The notes beneath the pieces are model-generated. The model saw nothing but the letters and a program-made list of their open reading frames with translations, did no database searches and had not been told where the DNA came from. DNA of 6,200 bases from an uncultured bacterium (GTDB lineage: Bacteria > Verrucomicrobiota > Kiritimatiellia > CAIKKV01), in the NCBI GenBank assembly GCA_903828035.1, contig CAIKKV010000621.1, forward strand, positions 1 to 6,200. The letters are read 5' to 3'. Each line of letters starts with the position of its first letter. Positions within the stretch are counted from its first letter, which is position 1. Made by a program: the position numbers and the translations under genes. Below, in pieces: positions 1 to 6,199 of this stretch.

Positions 1-31
1 CGCCCTTCTGGGTCTTGACCAGTGCTCTCAT
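1..31 (-). CDS. Start of a probable zinc-type medium-chain (MDR) dehydrogenase, cut by the left edge
   Basis: An ATG at 31 to 29 (reverse strand) opens a frame reading MRALVKTQKG up to the window edge. This short N-terminus is typical of medium-chain dehydrogenases such as threonine 3-dehydrogenase and sorbitol or alcohol dehydrogenases, which begin 'MkAlvk...G' ahead of the first beta strand of the GroES-like domain. The start lies 4 bases beyond the stop of the M20 gene and has a GGGAG sequence 9 bases upstream, inside the last codons of that gene. Gene position and ribosome site make a real start likely. The family call rests on only ten residues, with no zinc ligands or Rossmann motif in view, so it is tentative. 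A quinone-reductase-like MDR without zinc is an alternative. If it is a threonine- or polyol-dehydrogenase-like enzyme, it would add an alcohol-to-ketone oxidation step to the operon. Confidence 0.5.
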   Translation of the reverse strand, partial: MRALVKTQKG

Positions 32-35
32 GATT

Positions 36-1262
36 TCATTCTCCCGAATGGCGCCGGAGGAAGGCCGCCAGTGTTTCCGCGGCGTCGGCCAACTCCCGCA
101 CCGCCAGTTGTTCGTCCTTGGAATGGGCCACCTTGAGCGAGCCCGGGCCGTAGACGACCGTGGGGATGCCCAGCTGATTGGCGTAGAGCCAGGCATCGCA
201 GGACGCCGTCATGGCATCCACCTTGTTCGGCCGGCCGAAGGCGGCCGTCGCGGCCAGCAGGCCCTGCGGCAGGCTGTGGTCCGGGTCCAGCACGCTGCTG
301 TCGTGGCGATACATGAATGTCAGGTCGAAGCGTCCCGTCAACCCGTCCACGGCATCCAGGGTGGCGCGCATGCCGGCCATGACCTGCTCCTTGGTCGTAT
401 TGGGCAGCAGGCCCAGCACGCCCTCCATGACGGCCAGGCTCGGGGCTGAAGCCGGCCAGTTGCCGGCCTCCAGGCGGCCGAAGGTGATCGGCATGGGGTT
501 GGGGTAGGGATCGAAGAGCGGGAAGCCGCGCGAGGCGGCCAGCAGGTCGTCGTGATACTTCTCCATCACCGCGATGGCGTCGCGCGCCATGAGCAGGGCG
601 CTGCGGGTCTGCCCCGCCTGGCCGCTGTGGCCCGCCTTGCCGTGGAACGCGATCCGGAACCAGACGGCGCCGCGGATGGAGGTCAGCACGCGCCCCTCGG
701 TGGGCTCGAGCACGATGCAGGCATCGGCCTTTTCGCCGCGGCGCGCCATGGCCAGGGTGCCGTTGCCGCCGTTCTCCTCTTCCACCACGATATGGGCGAT
801 GACGTCGCCCTTCAGCCGGACGCCGCCTTCCTGGAGCGCCCGGAGCAGCAGGTAGACGGTCGCGACCTGGCCCTTGGCGTCGCAGGCGCCGCGGGCGTGC
901 AGGACGCCGTCCTCCAGCCGCGCCTTCCAGGGCTCGGGCTGGTCCTGGGAGGGCGGCACCACGTCGGTGTGCGCGTTGAAAACCAGCGACTTTCCGCCGC
1001 CCGTGCCCGGCCGCACGACCCGCAGGTTGAAGCGGCCGTTGTAGGGGATGCCCTTGATCGGGTCGCTGTAATCGGGATCATCCCGCAGGCTGTCGGCCAG
1101 CGGCACCCGCTCCACCCGGGCGCCCGTCCGGGCGAAGGCCTTTTCCAGGAACAGGAGCGCCTCGTGCTCCTTTCCGGAGGTGGAGGGGAAGGCGACCAGC
1201 TCCGCCAGAAGCTGGACCGCCTCGGGCAGGAGGGACTCGATGACCGGCCTCAGATCCTTCAT
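36..1262 (-). CDS. M20 family metallopeptidase / deacylase (ArgE/DapE type)
   Basis: The 408-residue protein is a cytoplasmic M20 hydrolase of the acetylornithine deacetylase / succinyl-diaminopimelate desuccinylase / carboxypeptidase group, which uses two metal ions to cleave an amide bond of N-acyl amino acids or dipeptides. Visible family features are FNAHTDVVP (ligand H98, D100), the ARGACDAKG segment with bridging D128, EEENGG (catalytic base E162, ligand E163), LEPT (ligand E186), GKAGHSG (H212, in the lid/dimerisation domain at about residues 195-310) and the C-terminal YGPG...AHSKDE with ligand H380. All metal-binding residues appear intact, so it should be active. The usual 'DMKG' is CDAKG here. 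There is no signal peptide. The start overlaps the aminotransferase stop as ATGA; a weak GGAG lies 11 bases upstream. Its place after an aminotransferase suggests it frees an amino group for transamination, but the acyl substrate cannot be told from sequence, and assignment as true ArgE or DapE is not justified. Confidence 0.9.
   Translation of the reverse strand: MKDLRPVIESLLPEAVQLLAELVAFPSTSGKEHEALLFLEKAFARTGARVERVPLADSLRDDPDYSDPIKGIPYNGRFNLRVVRPGTGGGKSLVFNAHTDVVPPSQDQPEPWKARLEDGVLHARGACDAKGQVATVYLLLRALQEGGVRLKGDVIAHIVVEEENGGNGTLAMARRGEKADACIVLEPTEGRVLTSIRGAVWFRIAFHGKAGHSGQAGQTRSALLMARDAIAVMEKYHDDLLAASRGFPLFDPYPNPMPITFGRLEAGNWPASAPSLAVMEGVLGLLPNTTKEQVMAGMRATLDAVDGLTGRFDLTFMYRHDSSVLDPDHSLPQGLLAATAAFGRPNKVDAMTASCDAWLYANQLGIPTVVYGPGSLKVAHSKDEQLAVRELADAAETLAAFLRRHSGE
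41..45 (-). promoter_or_regulatory. Ribosome binding site for the left-edge dehydrogenase
   Basis: GGGAG on the minus strand ends 9 bases before the ATG at 31. It overlaps the Ser-Gly-Glu codons at the end of the M20 gene. It supports the left-edge ATG as a real start even though almost none of the gene is visible. Confidence 0.5.
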
Positions 1263-2584
1263 TTCGCTTCGAGCTCCAGGAGGGCTTTTTCGAAGAGGGC
1301 CAGGCTTTCGTCGGCCTCGGCCTTCGTGATGACCAGGGGCGGGGCCACGCGGATGACGTTTCCGCTGACGCCGACGGAGCCGATCAGCACGCCCTTGTTG
1401 GCGCTGGCTTCGATGAGCGGCTTGATCAGCTCGGGGTAGGGCTCGCGGGTGGCCTTGTCCTTCACGAACTCCAGCCCCATCACCAGTCCCATGCCGCGCA
1501 CGTCGCCGATGAACCGGCTCCTGGCCGCGAGGGCCTCGAGCTTCCCCTTCATGTACGCGCCCATGGCGGCGGAGTTGCCGACCAGATCCTCGCGCTCGTA
1601 GATTTCCAGGATGGCGGTCACGGCCGCGCTGGACACGGGGTTGCCGCCGAGGGTGCTGGACAGCTCGCCCTTCTTGAGGGCGGAGAAGACGTCGGAGGTG
1701 CCCGCCACGGCGGAGACCGGCACGCCGCAGCCGATGGCCTTGCCGATGCTGACCAGGTCGGGCTTCAGGCCCTCATGCTCCATCGCCCACATGCGGCCGG
1801 TGCGGCCGTAGGAGGCCTGCACCTCGTCGAGCGTGAAGAGCAGCCCGTTGCCGCGCGCCCACTCCTCGAGCCGCTTCAGCCAGCCCGGGGGCGGGAAGAT
1901 GAAGCCGGCGGCGCCCTGGTAGGGCTCCACGATCAGGCCGCCGAGGCTGCCGGTGGAGTTGGCCGCAATCTCGGCCTCCAGGTACTTGAAATACTTCGTG
2001 AACCGGGGGCCGTCCCCGCACCAGCCGAAGTCGTCGCGATACGGATTGGGGAACAGGGCGCGGATGGTGCCGGGGACTCCGGGCCCGTAGCCGCGCTTGG
2101 GGCCGGCCATGCCTCCGGCCGAGGCGGCGCCGAAGGTACGGCCGTGGAAGCCGCCGGCGAAGGCCAGGATCTCGTACTTGCCGGACTTGCGCTTCATCAG
2201 GCGCAGGCAGGCCTCGGTGGCCTCGGCGCCGGTGCTCAGGAAAAAGCACTTGTCGAGATGCGCCGGCAGCGCCTTGACCAGCTTTTCGGCCGCTGCGATG
2301 CGGTAGGTGTTGGCGCACTCGTAGTTGTTGAGCAGGTCGCCCATGGCCTTGCGCGCCGCCTCCACGAGGTGGGGGTGGCAGTGGCCGACGTTGGTCACCA
2401 GCACGCCGGAGGTCCAGTCGATGAAGGTGTTGCCGTCGACATCCTTGACCGTGACGCCCTTGGCCGATTCCCAGACGACGGGGGCCTGGAAGCCGGTGAC
2501 GTCGGCTTCGTACTGGCGCCACTTCTCGAGCAGGGCCTTGCCCTTGGGGCCGGGAAGCGTGCCGCTGATATGCGTGATACCCAT
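1259..2584 (-). CDS. Class III PLP-dependent aminotransferase (aspartate aminotransferase fold, GABA/ornithine-type)
   Basis: This 441-residue fold-type I, class III aminotransferase belongs to the group of 4-aminobutyrate, acetylornithine and beta-alanine transaminases. Visible landmarks: VGHCHPHL (about 66-73), phosphate-binding STGAEA (117-122), FHGRT (146-150), IVEPYQG (E220), LDEVQASYGRTG with cofactor-binding D253, the Schiff-base lysine K282 in SIGKAIGCG, TLGGNP (T311) and IRVAPP (R412) near the C-terminus. The length is normal for the family and all key residues are present. The frame is open upstream to 2818, but ATG 2584 is chosen because it has AGGAG 9 bases upstream and avoids overlap with the preceding dehydrogenase; the upstream residues are compositionally unlike protein. 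It follows that gene by 37 bases, and its stop overlaps the M20 start as ATGA. The amino donor and acceptor are unknown. Related class III proteins include amino-acid racemases/epimerases and dialkylglycine decarboxylases, so transamination is likely but not certain. Confidence 0.92.
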   Translation of the reverse strand: MGITHISGTLPGPKGKALLEKWRQYEADVTGFQAPVVWESAKGVTVKDVDGNTFIDWTSGVLVTNVGHCHPHLVEAARKAMGDLLNNYECANTYRIAAAEKLVKALPAHLDKCFFLSTGAEATEACLRLMKRKSGKYEILAFAGGFHGRTFGAASAGGMAGPKRGYGPGVPGTIRALFPNPYRDDFGWCGDGPRFTKYFKYLEAEIAANSTGSLGGLIVEPYQGAAGFIFPPPGWLKRLEEWARGNGLLFTLDEVQASYGRTGRMWAMEHEGLKPDLVSIGKAIGCGVPVSAVAGTSDVFSALKKGELSSTLGGNPVSSAAVTAILEIYEREDLVGNSAAMGAYMKGKLEALAARSRFIGDVRGMGLVMGLEFVKDKATREPYPELIKPLIEASANKGVLIGSVGVSGNVIRVAPPLVITKAEADESLALFEKALLELEAK

Positions 2585-2593
2585 GATGCCATA

Positions 2594-2598
2594 CTCCT
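2594..2598 (-). promoter_or_regulatory. Ribosome binding site that fixes the aminotransferase start
   Basis: AGGAG on the minus strand sits 9 bases before ATG 2584, in the 37-base gap after the 2-hydroxyacid dehydrogenase. It decides the start against longer in-frame candidates that would run back into the preceding gene. Confidence 0.75.
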
Positions 2599-2604
2599 GA
2601 TAAT

Positions 2605-2618
2605 CCCGCGGAGGCGGG
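2605..2618 (-). other. Small GC hairpin in the 37-base intercistronic gap
   Basis: The minus strand reads CCCGC-CTCC-GCGGG, a perfect 5-bp all-GC stem with a 4-base loop. It lies between the dehydrogenase stop and the aminotransferase ribosome binding site, 6 bases upstream of AGGAG. There is no U-run after it, so it is not an intrinsic terminator. It could shield the mRNA from exonucleases or tune initiation, or it may be chance in GC-rich DNA. Confidence 0.35.
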
Positions 2619-2621
2619 CTG

Positions 2622-3605
2622 TTATTTCTTAAGAACGTCCTTGTTGACGATGTTGCGGGCCGGCTTGCCCTTGGCGAAGGCGAGGATGTCGTCCAGGATG
2701 CTCTTGCGGATCTGGTCGCCCGATTCCGCCGAGGCCCAGCCGGTGTGGGGGGTGAGGATGACGTTGTCCAGCCCGAAGAGGGGGAGGCTCTGGGGGGGCG
2801 GCTCGACATCGAACACATCGATGGCCGCGCCGGCGATCCGCTTTTCCTTGCAGGCCTGGGCCAGCGCGTCGGTGTCCACCATGCCGCCGCGGGAGGTGTT
2901 GATCACGTAGGCGGTCGGCTTCATGAGCGCCAGCGAGGCGGCGTTGATGATGTGCTTCGTCTCCGGGCCGAGGGGCGTGTGAATGGTGATGTAGTCCGCC
3001 TCGCGGAAGAGCTCGTCCTTTTCGACGAACGGCACGCTCAGCGCCTTCTTGCGGATGTCGGCCAGGTAGGGGTCGTTGGCGAGGATGCGGAAGCCGAAGC
3101 TCTTGAGGCGCTCGATGACCGTGCTGCCGATGCGGCCCGCGCCGATGACGCCGAGGGTCTTGCCCTTCAGCCGGTAGATGGGGAACAGCTTGGAGAAGTC
3201 CCACTGGCCCGTCTGGCTGGATTGGTCCAGCGTGGCGCGGCTGGCCACGATCTTGCGGCCGCAGGCGAGGATCAGGGCGATGGCGTGCTCGGCCACGTCG
3301 TCCACGCAGTAGTCGGGCTGGTAGGCGAAGGCGATGCCCCGCCGGGTGCAGGCGGCCACGTCCACGTTGTCGTAGCCGATGCCGTGGCGGATGAGCAGCT
3401 TGCACTTCGGCAGGCGCGCCAGGAGGGAGTCGGTCATCTTGACCATGTTGACCACGACGACGTCGGCGTCGGCGATGGCGGCGGCCACCTCTTCCTCGGG
3501 CTTGAACTTGAGCTGGAAGATCGAGAAGTCGATGCCCGCCTTTTTCAGCTCCGCGGCTTCCCAGTCCAGGTTGTCTTCAATATAATCCGTGACAGCAGCT
3601 TTCAT
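2622..3605 (-). CDS. D-isomer-specific 2-hydroxyacid dehydrogenase, NAD-dependent (phosphoglycerate dehydrogenase / CtBP-like)
   Basis: This 327-residue cytoplasmic enzyme should interconvert a 2-oxoacid and the matching D-2-hydroxyacid. The substrate-binding domain spans about residues 1-100 plus the C-terminus; the Rossmann domain spans about 105-290. Visible motifs are the nucleotide loop GAGRIG (155-160), D178 at the end of the second strand (favouring NAD over NADP), and the family catalytic triad R239 (NTSRGG), E268 (DVFDVEP) and H287 (TPHTGW). The segment PDYCVDDVAEHA (97-108) is characteristic of the CtBP-like branch. There is no C-terminal ACT domain, so it is not a full-length regulated SerA. 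ATG 3605 overlaps the preceding stop as ATGA and has GGAGG 7 bases upstream; the frame stays open to 4163, but that extension is arginine/proline-rich shadow sequence. In context it may reduce the oxo-acid produced by the neighbouring transaminase, or oxidise a hydroxyacid to feed it. The substrate is not determinable. Confidence 0.93.
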   Translation of the reverse strand: MKAAVTDYIEDNLDWEAAELKKAGIDFSIFQLKFKPEEEVAAAIADADVVVVNMVKMTDSLLARLPKCKLLIRHGIGYDNVDVAACTRRGIAFAYQPDYCVDDVAEHAIALILACGRKIVASRATLDQSSQTGQWDFSKLFPIYRLKGKTLGVIGAGRIGSTVIERLKSFGFRILANDPYLADIRKKALSVPFVEKDELFREADYITIHTPLGPETKHIINAASLALMKPTAYVINTSRGGMVDTDALAQACKEKRIAGAAIDVFDVEPPPQSLPLFGLDNVILTPHTGWASAESGDQIRKSILDDILAFAKGKPARNIVNKDVLKK

Positions 3606-4675
3606 CCTCTGACCTCCACCCAGCGCTTGCGCTCCGCCGATTTGTAAACCGCTTCCACGACTTGCAGGGCGGCGACGCCATCCTCGCCGGTGATGAATGG
3701 CGCCTGGTTGTTTAGAATGCTTTCCGCGAAGCCGCGGACATACTGGAGACCCATCGTGCCGGAGTAGCCCTTGACGGGGTCGAGCTCGAACTCCTGGCTC
3801 CGGCGGGGGGCGCCGGCGAAGGAGGGGTCGTCGGAGCAGAGGACGAGCACGTCCTTCTGGCCCTCGTAGGCGGGCGCCCAGGAGAGGACGCCGCGCGTGC
3901 CGCGGATGCCGATGTAGAGGTCGCGGCCATAGGGGAAGGCGTCGGGCACGGTGTAGCTGATATCGAGCGCCATCACGGCGCCCTTGCCGAACTGGAGGTG
4001 GGCGAAGGAGTTGTCCTCCACGTCGAAGCGCGTGTTGATCTTGACGTTGCGGCCGCTGACGGACTCGACCTCGTCGGACAGGATGTAGCGGAACAGGTCG
4101 ATCCAGTGCACCCCGAGGGTGTACAGGGGGCCGCCGCCGCACTTCTTTTTCTCGAGGATCCACGGGGAGTGGCCGTCGAGGTAGCGCTGGAGGCGGCCGG
4201 CCGCGAGGCGGCCCTCGCCGCCCACGACCTTGCCGATGACGCCGGAGTCGACCAGGCGCTTGATCTCCTGGGCCACCGGGTGATAGCGCCAGCAGTAGCC
4301 GGTGGTCAGCTTGACCTTGTGTTTCCGGGCCGCGGCGAGAATGGCGGCGGCTCCGGAGGCGCTGGCGGCCATGGGTTTCTCCACCATCAGGTGGAGTCCG
4401 GCGCGGGCGCAGGCCGCCGCGGCGGCCGGGCAGTCGGCGTGGGGGAGGAAGAGGGCGGCCACGTCCGGTCGGGCCTCGCGTAGCAGGGCGGGCAGGGAGG
4501 CGTAGCCGGCGATGCCGAAGTCGCGGGCGAAGGCGTCGCGCAGGCCGGAGTCGGGCTCCATGACGGCCGTGACCTGGAAGGCCGGCACGGCCTGGAACAG
4601 CGGCATGTAGGAGCGCGGGTGAAGATGGCCGAGGCCGAGGATGGCGACCTTCAGCGGGGCGGCGGGCTTTTTCAT
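3602..4675 (-). CDS. Gfo/Idh/MocA family oxidoreductase (second copy)
   Basis: This 357-residue NAD(P)-dependent oxidoreductase belongs to the glucose-fructose oxidoreductase / inositol dehydrogenase / MocA family, which usually oxidises or reduces a ring or chain hydroxyl of a sugar, inositol or sugar acid. The N-terminal Rossmann domain (about 8-125) starts with VAILGLGHLH; the dinucleotide loop G14-L-G16 is followed by H17. The EKP motif, whose lysine acts near the nicotinamide, is E99-K100-P101. The C-terminal alpha/beta domain carries GGGPLYTLGVHWIDL (180-194), keeping the conserved H190 and D193, while the aspartate common before LGxH is replaced by T186. No signal peptide or Tat motif is present, unlike many planctomycete members of this family. 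ATG 4675 is taken as the start because it overlaps the previous stop (ATGA), has GAGG 10 bases upstream, and begins the Rossmann strand a few residues later; the frame open to 4867 gives a low-complexity arginine-rich extension. The substrate is unknown. Confidence 0.9.
   Translation of the reverse strand: MKKPAAPLKVAILGLGHLHPRSYMPLFQAVPAFQVTAVMEPDSGLRDAFARDFGIAGYASLPALLREARPDVAALFLPHADCPAAAAACARAGLHLMVEKPMAASASGAAAILAAARKHKVKLTTGYCWRYHPVAQEIKRLVDSGVIGKVVGGEGRLAAGRLQRYLDGHSPWILEKKKCGGGPLYTLGVHWIDLFRYILSDEVESVSGRNVKINTRFDVEDNSFAHLQFGKGAVMALDISYTVPDAFPYGRDLYIGIRGTRGVLSWAPAYEGQKDVLVLCSDDPSFAGAPRRSQEFELDPVKGYSGTMGLQYVRGFAESILNNQAPFITGEDGVAALQVVEAVYKSAERKRWVEVRG
3613..3617 (-). promoter_or_regulatory. 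Ribosome binding site that fixes the 2-hydroxyacid dehydrogenase start
   Basis: GGAGG on the minus strand lies 7 bases before ATG 3605, inside the last codons of the preceding oxidoreductase. Together with the ATGA overlap it decides the start and supports coupled translation. Confidence 0.75.
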
Positions 4676-5847
4676 AGGCGGGGGACCTCGGTTTCGGCGC
4701 CCTTGCGCTGGGCGGAGACGTAGGCCGCGTAGGTGGCGGCCGTGGTGTCCAGCGCCAGGTCGAGGCCGGACTGCGGCTCGGCGCCCGAGGCGGCGCAGGT
4801 CAGGAAGTCCTGGATCTCGGCCTGGTAGCCGATGGTGAAGTTTTCGTCGGGCGAGGCGGTGGACCACCCCTCCTTGGTGCTGGCCTTCTCAATCAGGTAG
4901 ATGTCCTTGTACTGCTCCCCGCGGGGGTTGTAGGTCATGGCCAGCTCGGTGGGGCTGATGGCGCAGCGGGTGCGGTGGTTGTTGGCGAAGACCTCGACGT
5001 AGTCGTAGATGCCGCCGAGGACGACCTCGCTGGTGACGATGTCGCCGACCGTGCCGTCCTCGAACACGACATGGATCATGCCGTAGTCCTCGATGTCGCG
5101 GTAGTCGGTGCGGATGAAGCCGGCGTTGCGGTAGCCGGGGAGGCGGGTGAGCTCGTGCGTGCGGGCGGTGACGGCGGCCGGGCGGATGGGGCGGCCGAGC
5201 GTGGCGAGCCCTTCGATCCGCTTCAGGTACAGGATGGCGCCGAGGGGATGGACGCCCTTGCCGATGAGCGAGCCGCCGCCGGCAAACTTCCAGATGCCGT
5301 AGACGGGGGAGGCGGAGCCGTTGTGGGACTCCTCGCCCATCAGGCGCAGGATCTGGGCCTTGGTCTTCTCGACGATCTCTCGCTCCTTCTGGACGCTGGG
5401 GGCGTAGACGAAGTTTTCGGCGTACCCGAAAAAGCACTTGTTCGCGCGGACGGCCGCGGCCAGGCGCCGCATGACCTCGACCACCTCCTCCAGCATGGGC
5501 TCCTTGTCCGCCCGGTTGCCGTGGAAGGAGTCGTTGCCGGGGCCGAAGCTGCCGGTGAGCGGCTTTTCGCAGATGATGCCCTTGCCGGCGGCGGCGGCGG
5601 CCAGGATGCCCTCCACGTGGGCGTGGGGCGGCGAGCAGACGTCGAGCACGTCGATGTGCGGCAGCAGGGCCTCGACCGAATCGAACACCGGGATCGCGTG
5701 CTCGCGGCCGAAGGCGGCGCGGCTTTCCGGACGGCGCGAGGTGATGCCGGCGATCTGGACGTCCACGCCGTAGACGCGGCGGAGGCACTCGGTGTGAAAG
5801 CGGCCCGCGAAGCCTGTGCCGACGATGCCGACCCGGATGGTTTTCAT
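4672..5847 (-). CDS. Gfo/Idh/MocA family oxidoreductase (first copy, with insertion after EKP)
   Basis: This 391-residue NAD(P)-dependent oxidoreductase is from the same broad family as its downstream neighbour but is clearly divergent. The Rossmann start VGIVGTGFAG places the dinucleotide loop at G10-x-G12-x-x-G15. The EKP motif is E94-K95-P96. It is followed by an extra loop of about 20 residues (roughly 99-118, including FHGNRADK) that ordinary members lack; I recall a subfamily with 'EKPLTG.FG' and a comparable loop. The C-terminal domain has YAENFVYAP (142-150) and GGGSLIGKGVHPLG (190-203), with H200 as the likely catalytic histidine and K197 where an aspartate is usual. No secretion signal is seen. 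GGAG lies 7 bases before ATG 5847. The start is 13 bases after the epimerase stop, and the stop overlaps the next start as ATGA. A sugar, inositol or sugar-acid dehydrogenase role is inferred from family; the substrate cannot be named. Confidence 0.92.
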   Translation of the reverse strand: MKTIRVGIVGTGFAGRFHTECLRRVYGVDVQIAGITSRRPESRAAFGREHAIPVFDSVEALLPHIDVLDVCSPPHAHVEGILAAAAAGKGIICEKPLTGSFGPGNDSFHGNRADKEPMLEEVVEVMRRLAAAVRANKCFFGYAENFVYAPSVQKEREIVEKTKAQILRLMGEESHNGSASPVYGIWKFAGGGSLIGKGVHPLGAILYLKRIEGLATLGRPIRPAAVTARTHELTRLPGYRNAGFIRTDYRDIEDYGMIHVVFEDGTVGDIVTSEVVLGGIYDYVEVFANNHRTRCAISPTELAMTYNPRGEQYKDIYLIEKASTKEGWSTASPDENFTIGYQAEIQDFLTCAASGAEPQSGLDLALDTTAATYAAYVSAQRKGAETEVPRL

Positions 5848-5854
5848 GAGGGGG

Positions 5855-5858
5855 CTCC
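5855..5858 (-). promoter_or_regulatory. Ribosome binding site for the first Gfo/Idh/MocA gene
   Basis: GGAG on the minus strand lies 7 bases before ATG 5847, within the 13-base gap after the epimerase stop. The gap is too short to hold a separate promoter, so the gene is most likely read from the epimerase transcript. Confidence 0.65.
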
Positions 5859-5860
5859 GG

Positions 5861-6199
5861 TTAGTACTGGCCGTTTTGCGTTTCGAAATGGGTGGGCTTG
5901 CCGCTGGTGGGGCCGCCCTGGCGGACCCAGTGGGCGATCCATTCCATGAGCAGGCCGAGCGGCACGCTCGGGTTGCCGTAGAGCCGGTTGGCCTGGCGGG
6001 CGTTGTTCAGGTAGCCGCGGCCGTTTTCCGTTCCCTCGATCAGGGCGGGTTTGCCGAGCATCCGCCCGAAGGTCTGGGCGACCTCGCGAATGGAGAAGAT
6101 TTCGGGGCCCGTGATGTTGATGGCGGCGGAGGGGGAGGCGGCCAGGCCGAGCGACTGCAGGATCTGGTTGCAGGCGTCCCCCTGCCAGATGCCGGTCGC
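5861..6199 (-). CDS. NAD-dependent epimerase/dehydratase (extended SDR), C-terminal part only
   Basis: An open frame enters from the right edge and ends at TAA 5863-5861, giving the last 112 residues of a protein. INITGPEIFSIREVAQTFGRM matches the C-terminal substrate domain of extended short-chain dehydrogenases, where 'lNvtGpe..svrelae.fg' follows the Rossmann core. It continues through WQGDACNQ near the window edge, an NNARQANRLYGNP segment and a GGPTSGKPTHFE tail. Family members are usually 300-350 residues, so about two thirds, including the glycine-rich NAD loop and the YxxxK catalytic pair, lie outside the window. Such enzymes epimerise, dehydrate or oxidise sugars and nucleotide sugars. 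From memory, homologues with a GKPTHFE-like tail occur next to dihydrodipicolinate-synthase-family aldolases in sugar-acid clusters, but that neighbour is not visible here. The cut is due to the window edge, not a broken gene. Confidence 0.85.
   Translation of the reverse strand, partial: ATGIWQGDACNQILQSLGLAASPSAAINITGPEIFSIREVAQTFGRMLGKPALIEGTENGRGYLNNARQANRLYGNPSVPLGLLMEWIAHWVRQGGPTSGKPTHFETQNGQY

Noticed and set aside
552..1439. Long plus-strand open frame (295 codons) opposite the M20 and aminotransferase genes
   Set aside because: It is a shadow frame produced by GC-rich codons; it has no recognisable motifs and covers well-supported minus-strand genes.
2605..2618. Reading the intercistronic hairpin as a rho-independent terminator
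   Set aside because: The stem is only 5 bp and is followed by ATTATC, not a T-run, and the next gene is in the same direction.
1775..2632. Plus-strand open frame (285 codons) opposite the aminotransferase
   Set aside because: Its translation is rich in Gly, Ala, Val and Leu with no family motif, and it lies fully antisense to a class III aminotransferase with intact catalytic residues.
2585..2818. 78-codon N-terminal extension of the aminotransferase frame
   Set aside because: It is Ser/Arg/Pro-rich, overlaps the dehydrogenase, and the internal ATG at 2584 has a strong ribosome site.
2745..3647. Plus-strand open frame (300 codons) opposite the 2-hydroxyacid dehydrogenase
   Set aside because: Its composition (very rich in Asp, Gly, Val, Ala and His) is typical of antisense GC-rich shadows, and there is no domain signal.
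3606..4163. N-terminal extension of the 2-hydroxyacid dehydrogenase frame
   Set aside because: The extension is Arg/Pro-rich out-of-frame reading of the upstream oxidoreductase; the ATG at 3605 has GGAGG 7 bases upstream and starts the domain properly.
4676..4867. 64-codon N-terminal extension of the second Gfo/Idh/MocA frame
   Set aside because: It overlaps the upstream gene and has shadow composition; ATG 4675 with the ATGA overlap begins just before the Rossmann strand.
4975..5949. Plus-strand open frame (324 codons) opposite the first Gfo/Idh/MocA gene
   Set aside because: It has no motifs and biased shadow composition, and it runs across a real gene boundary on the other strand.
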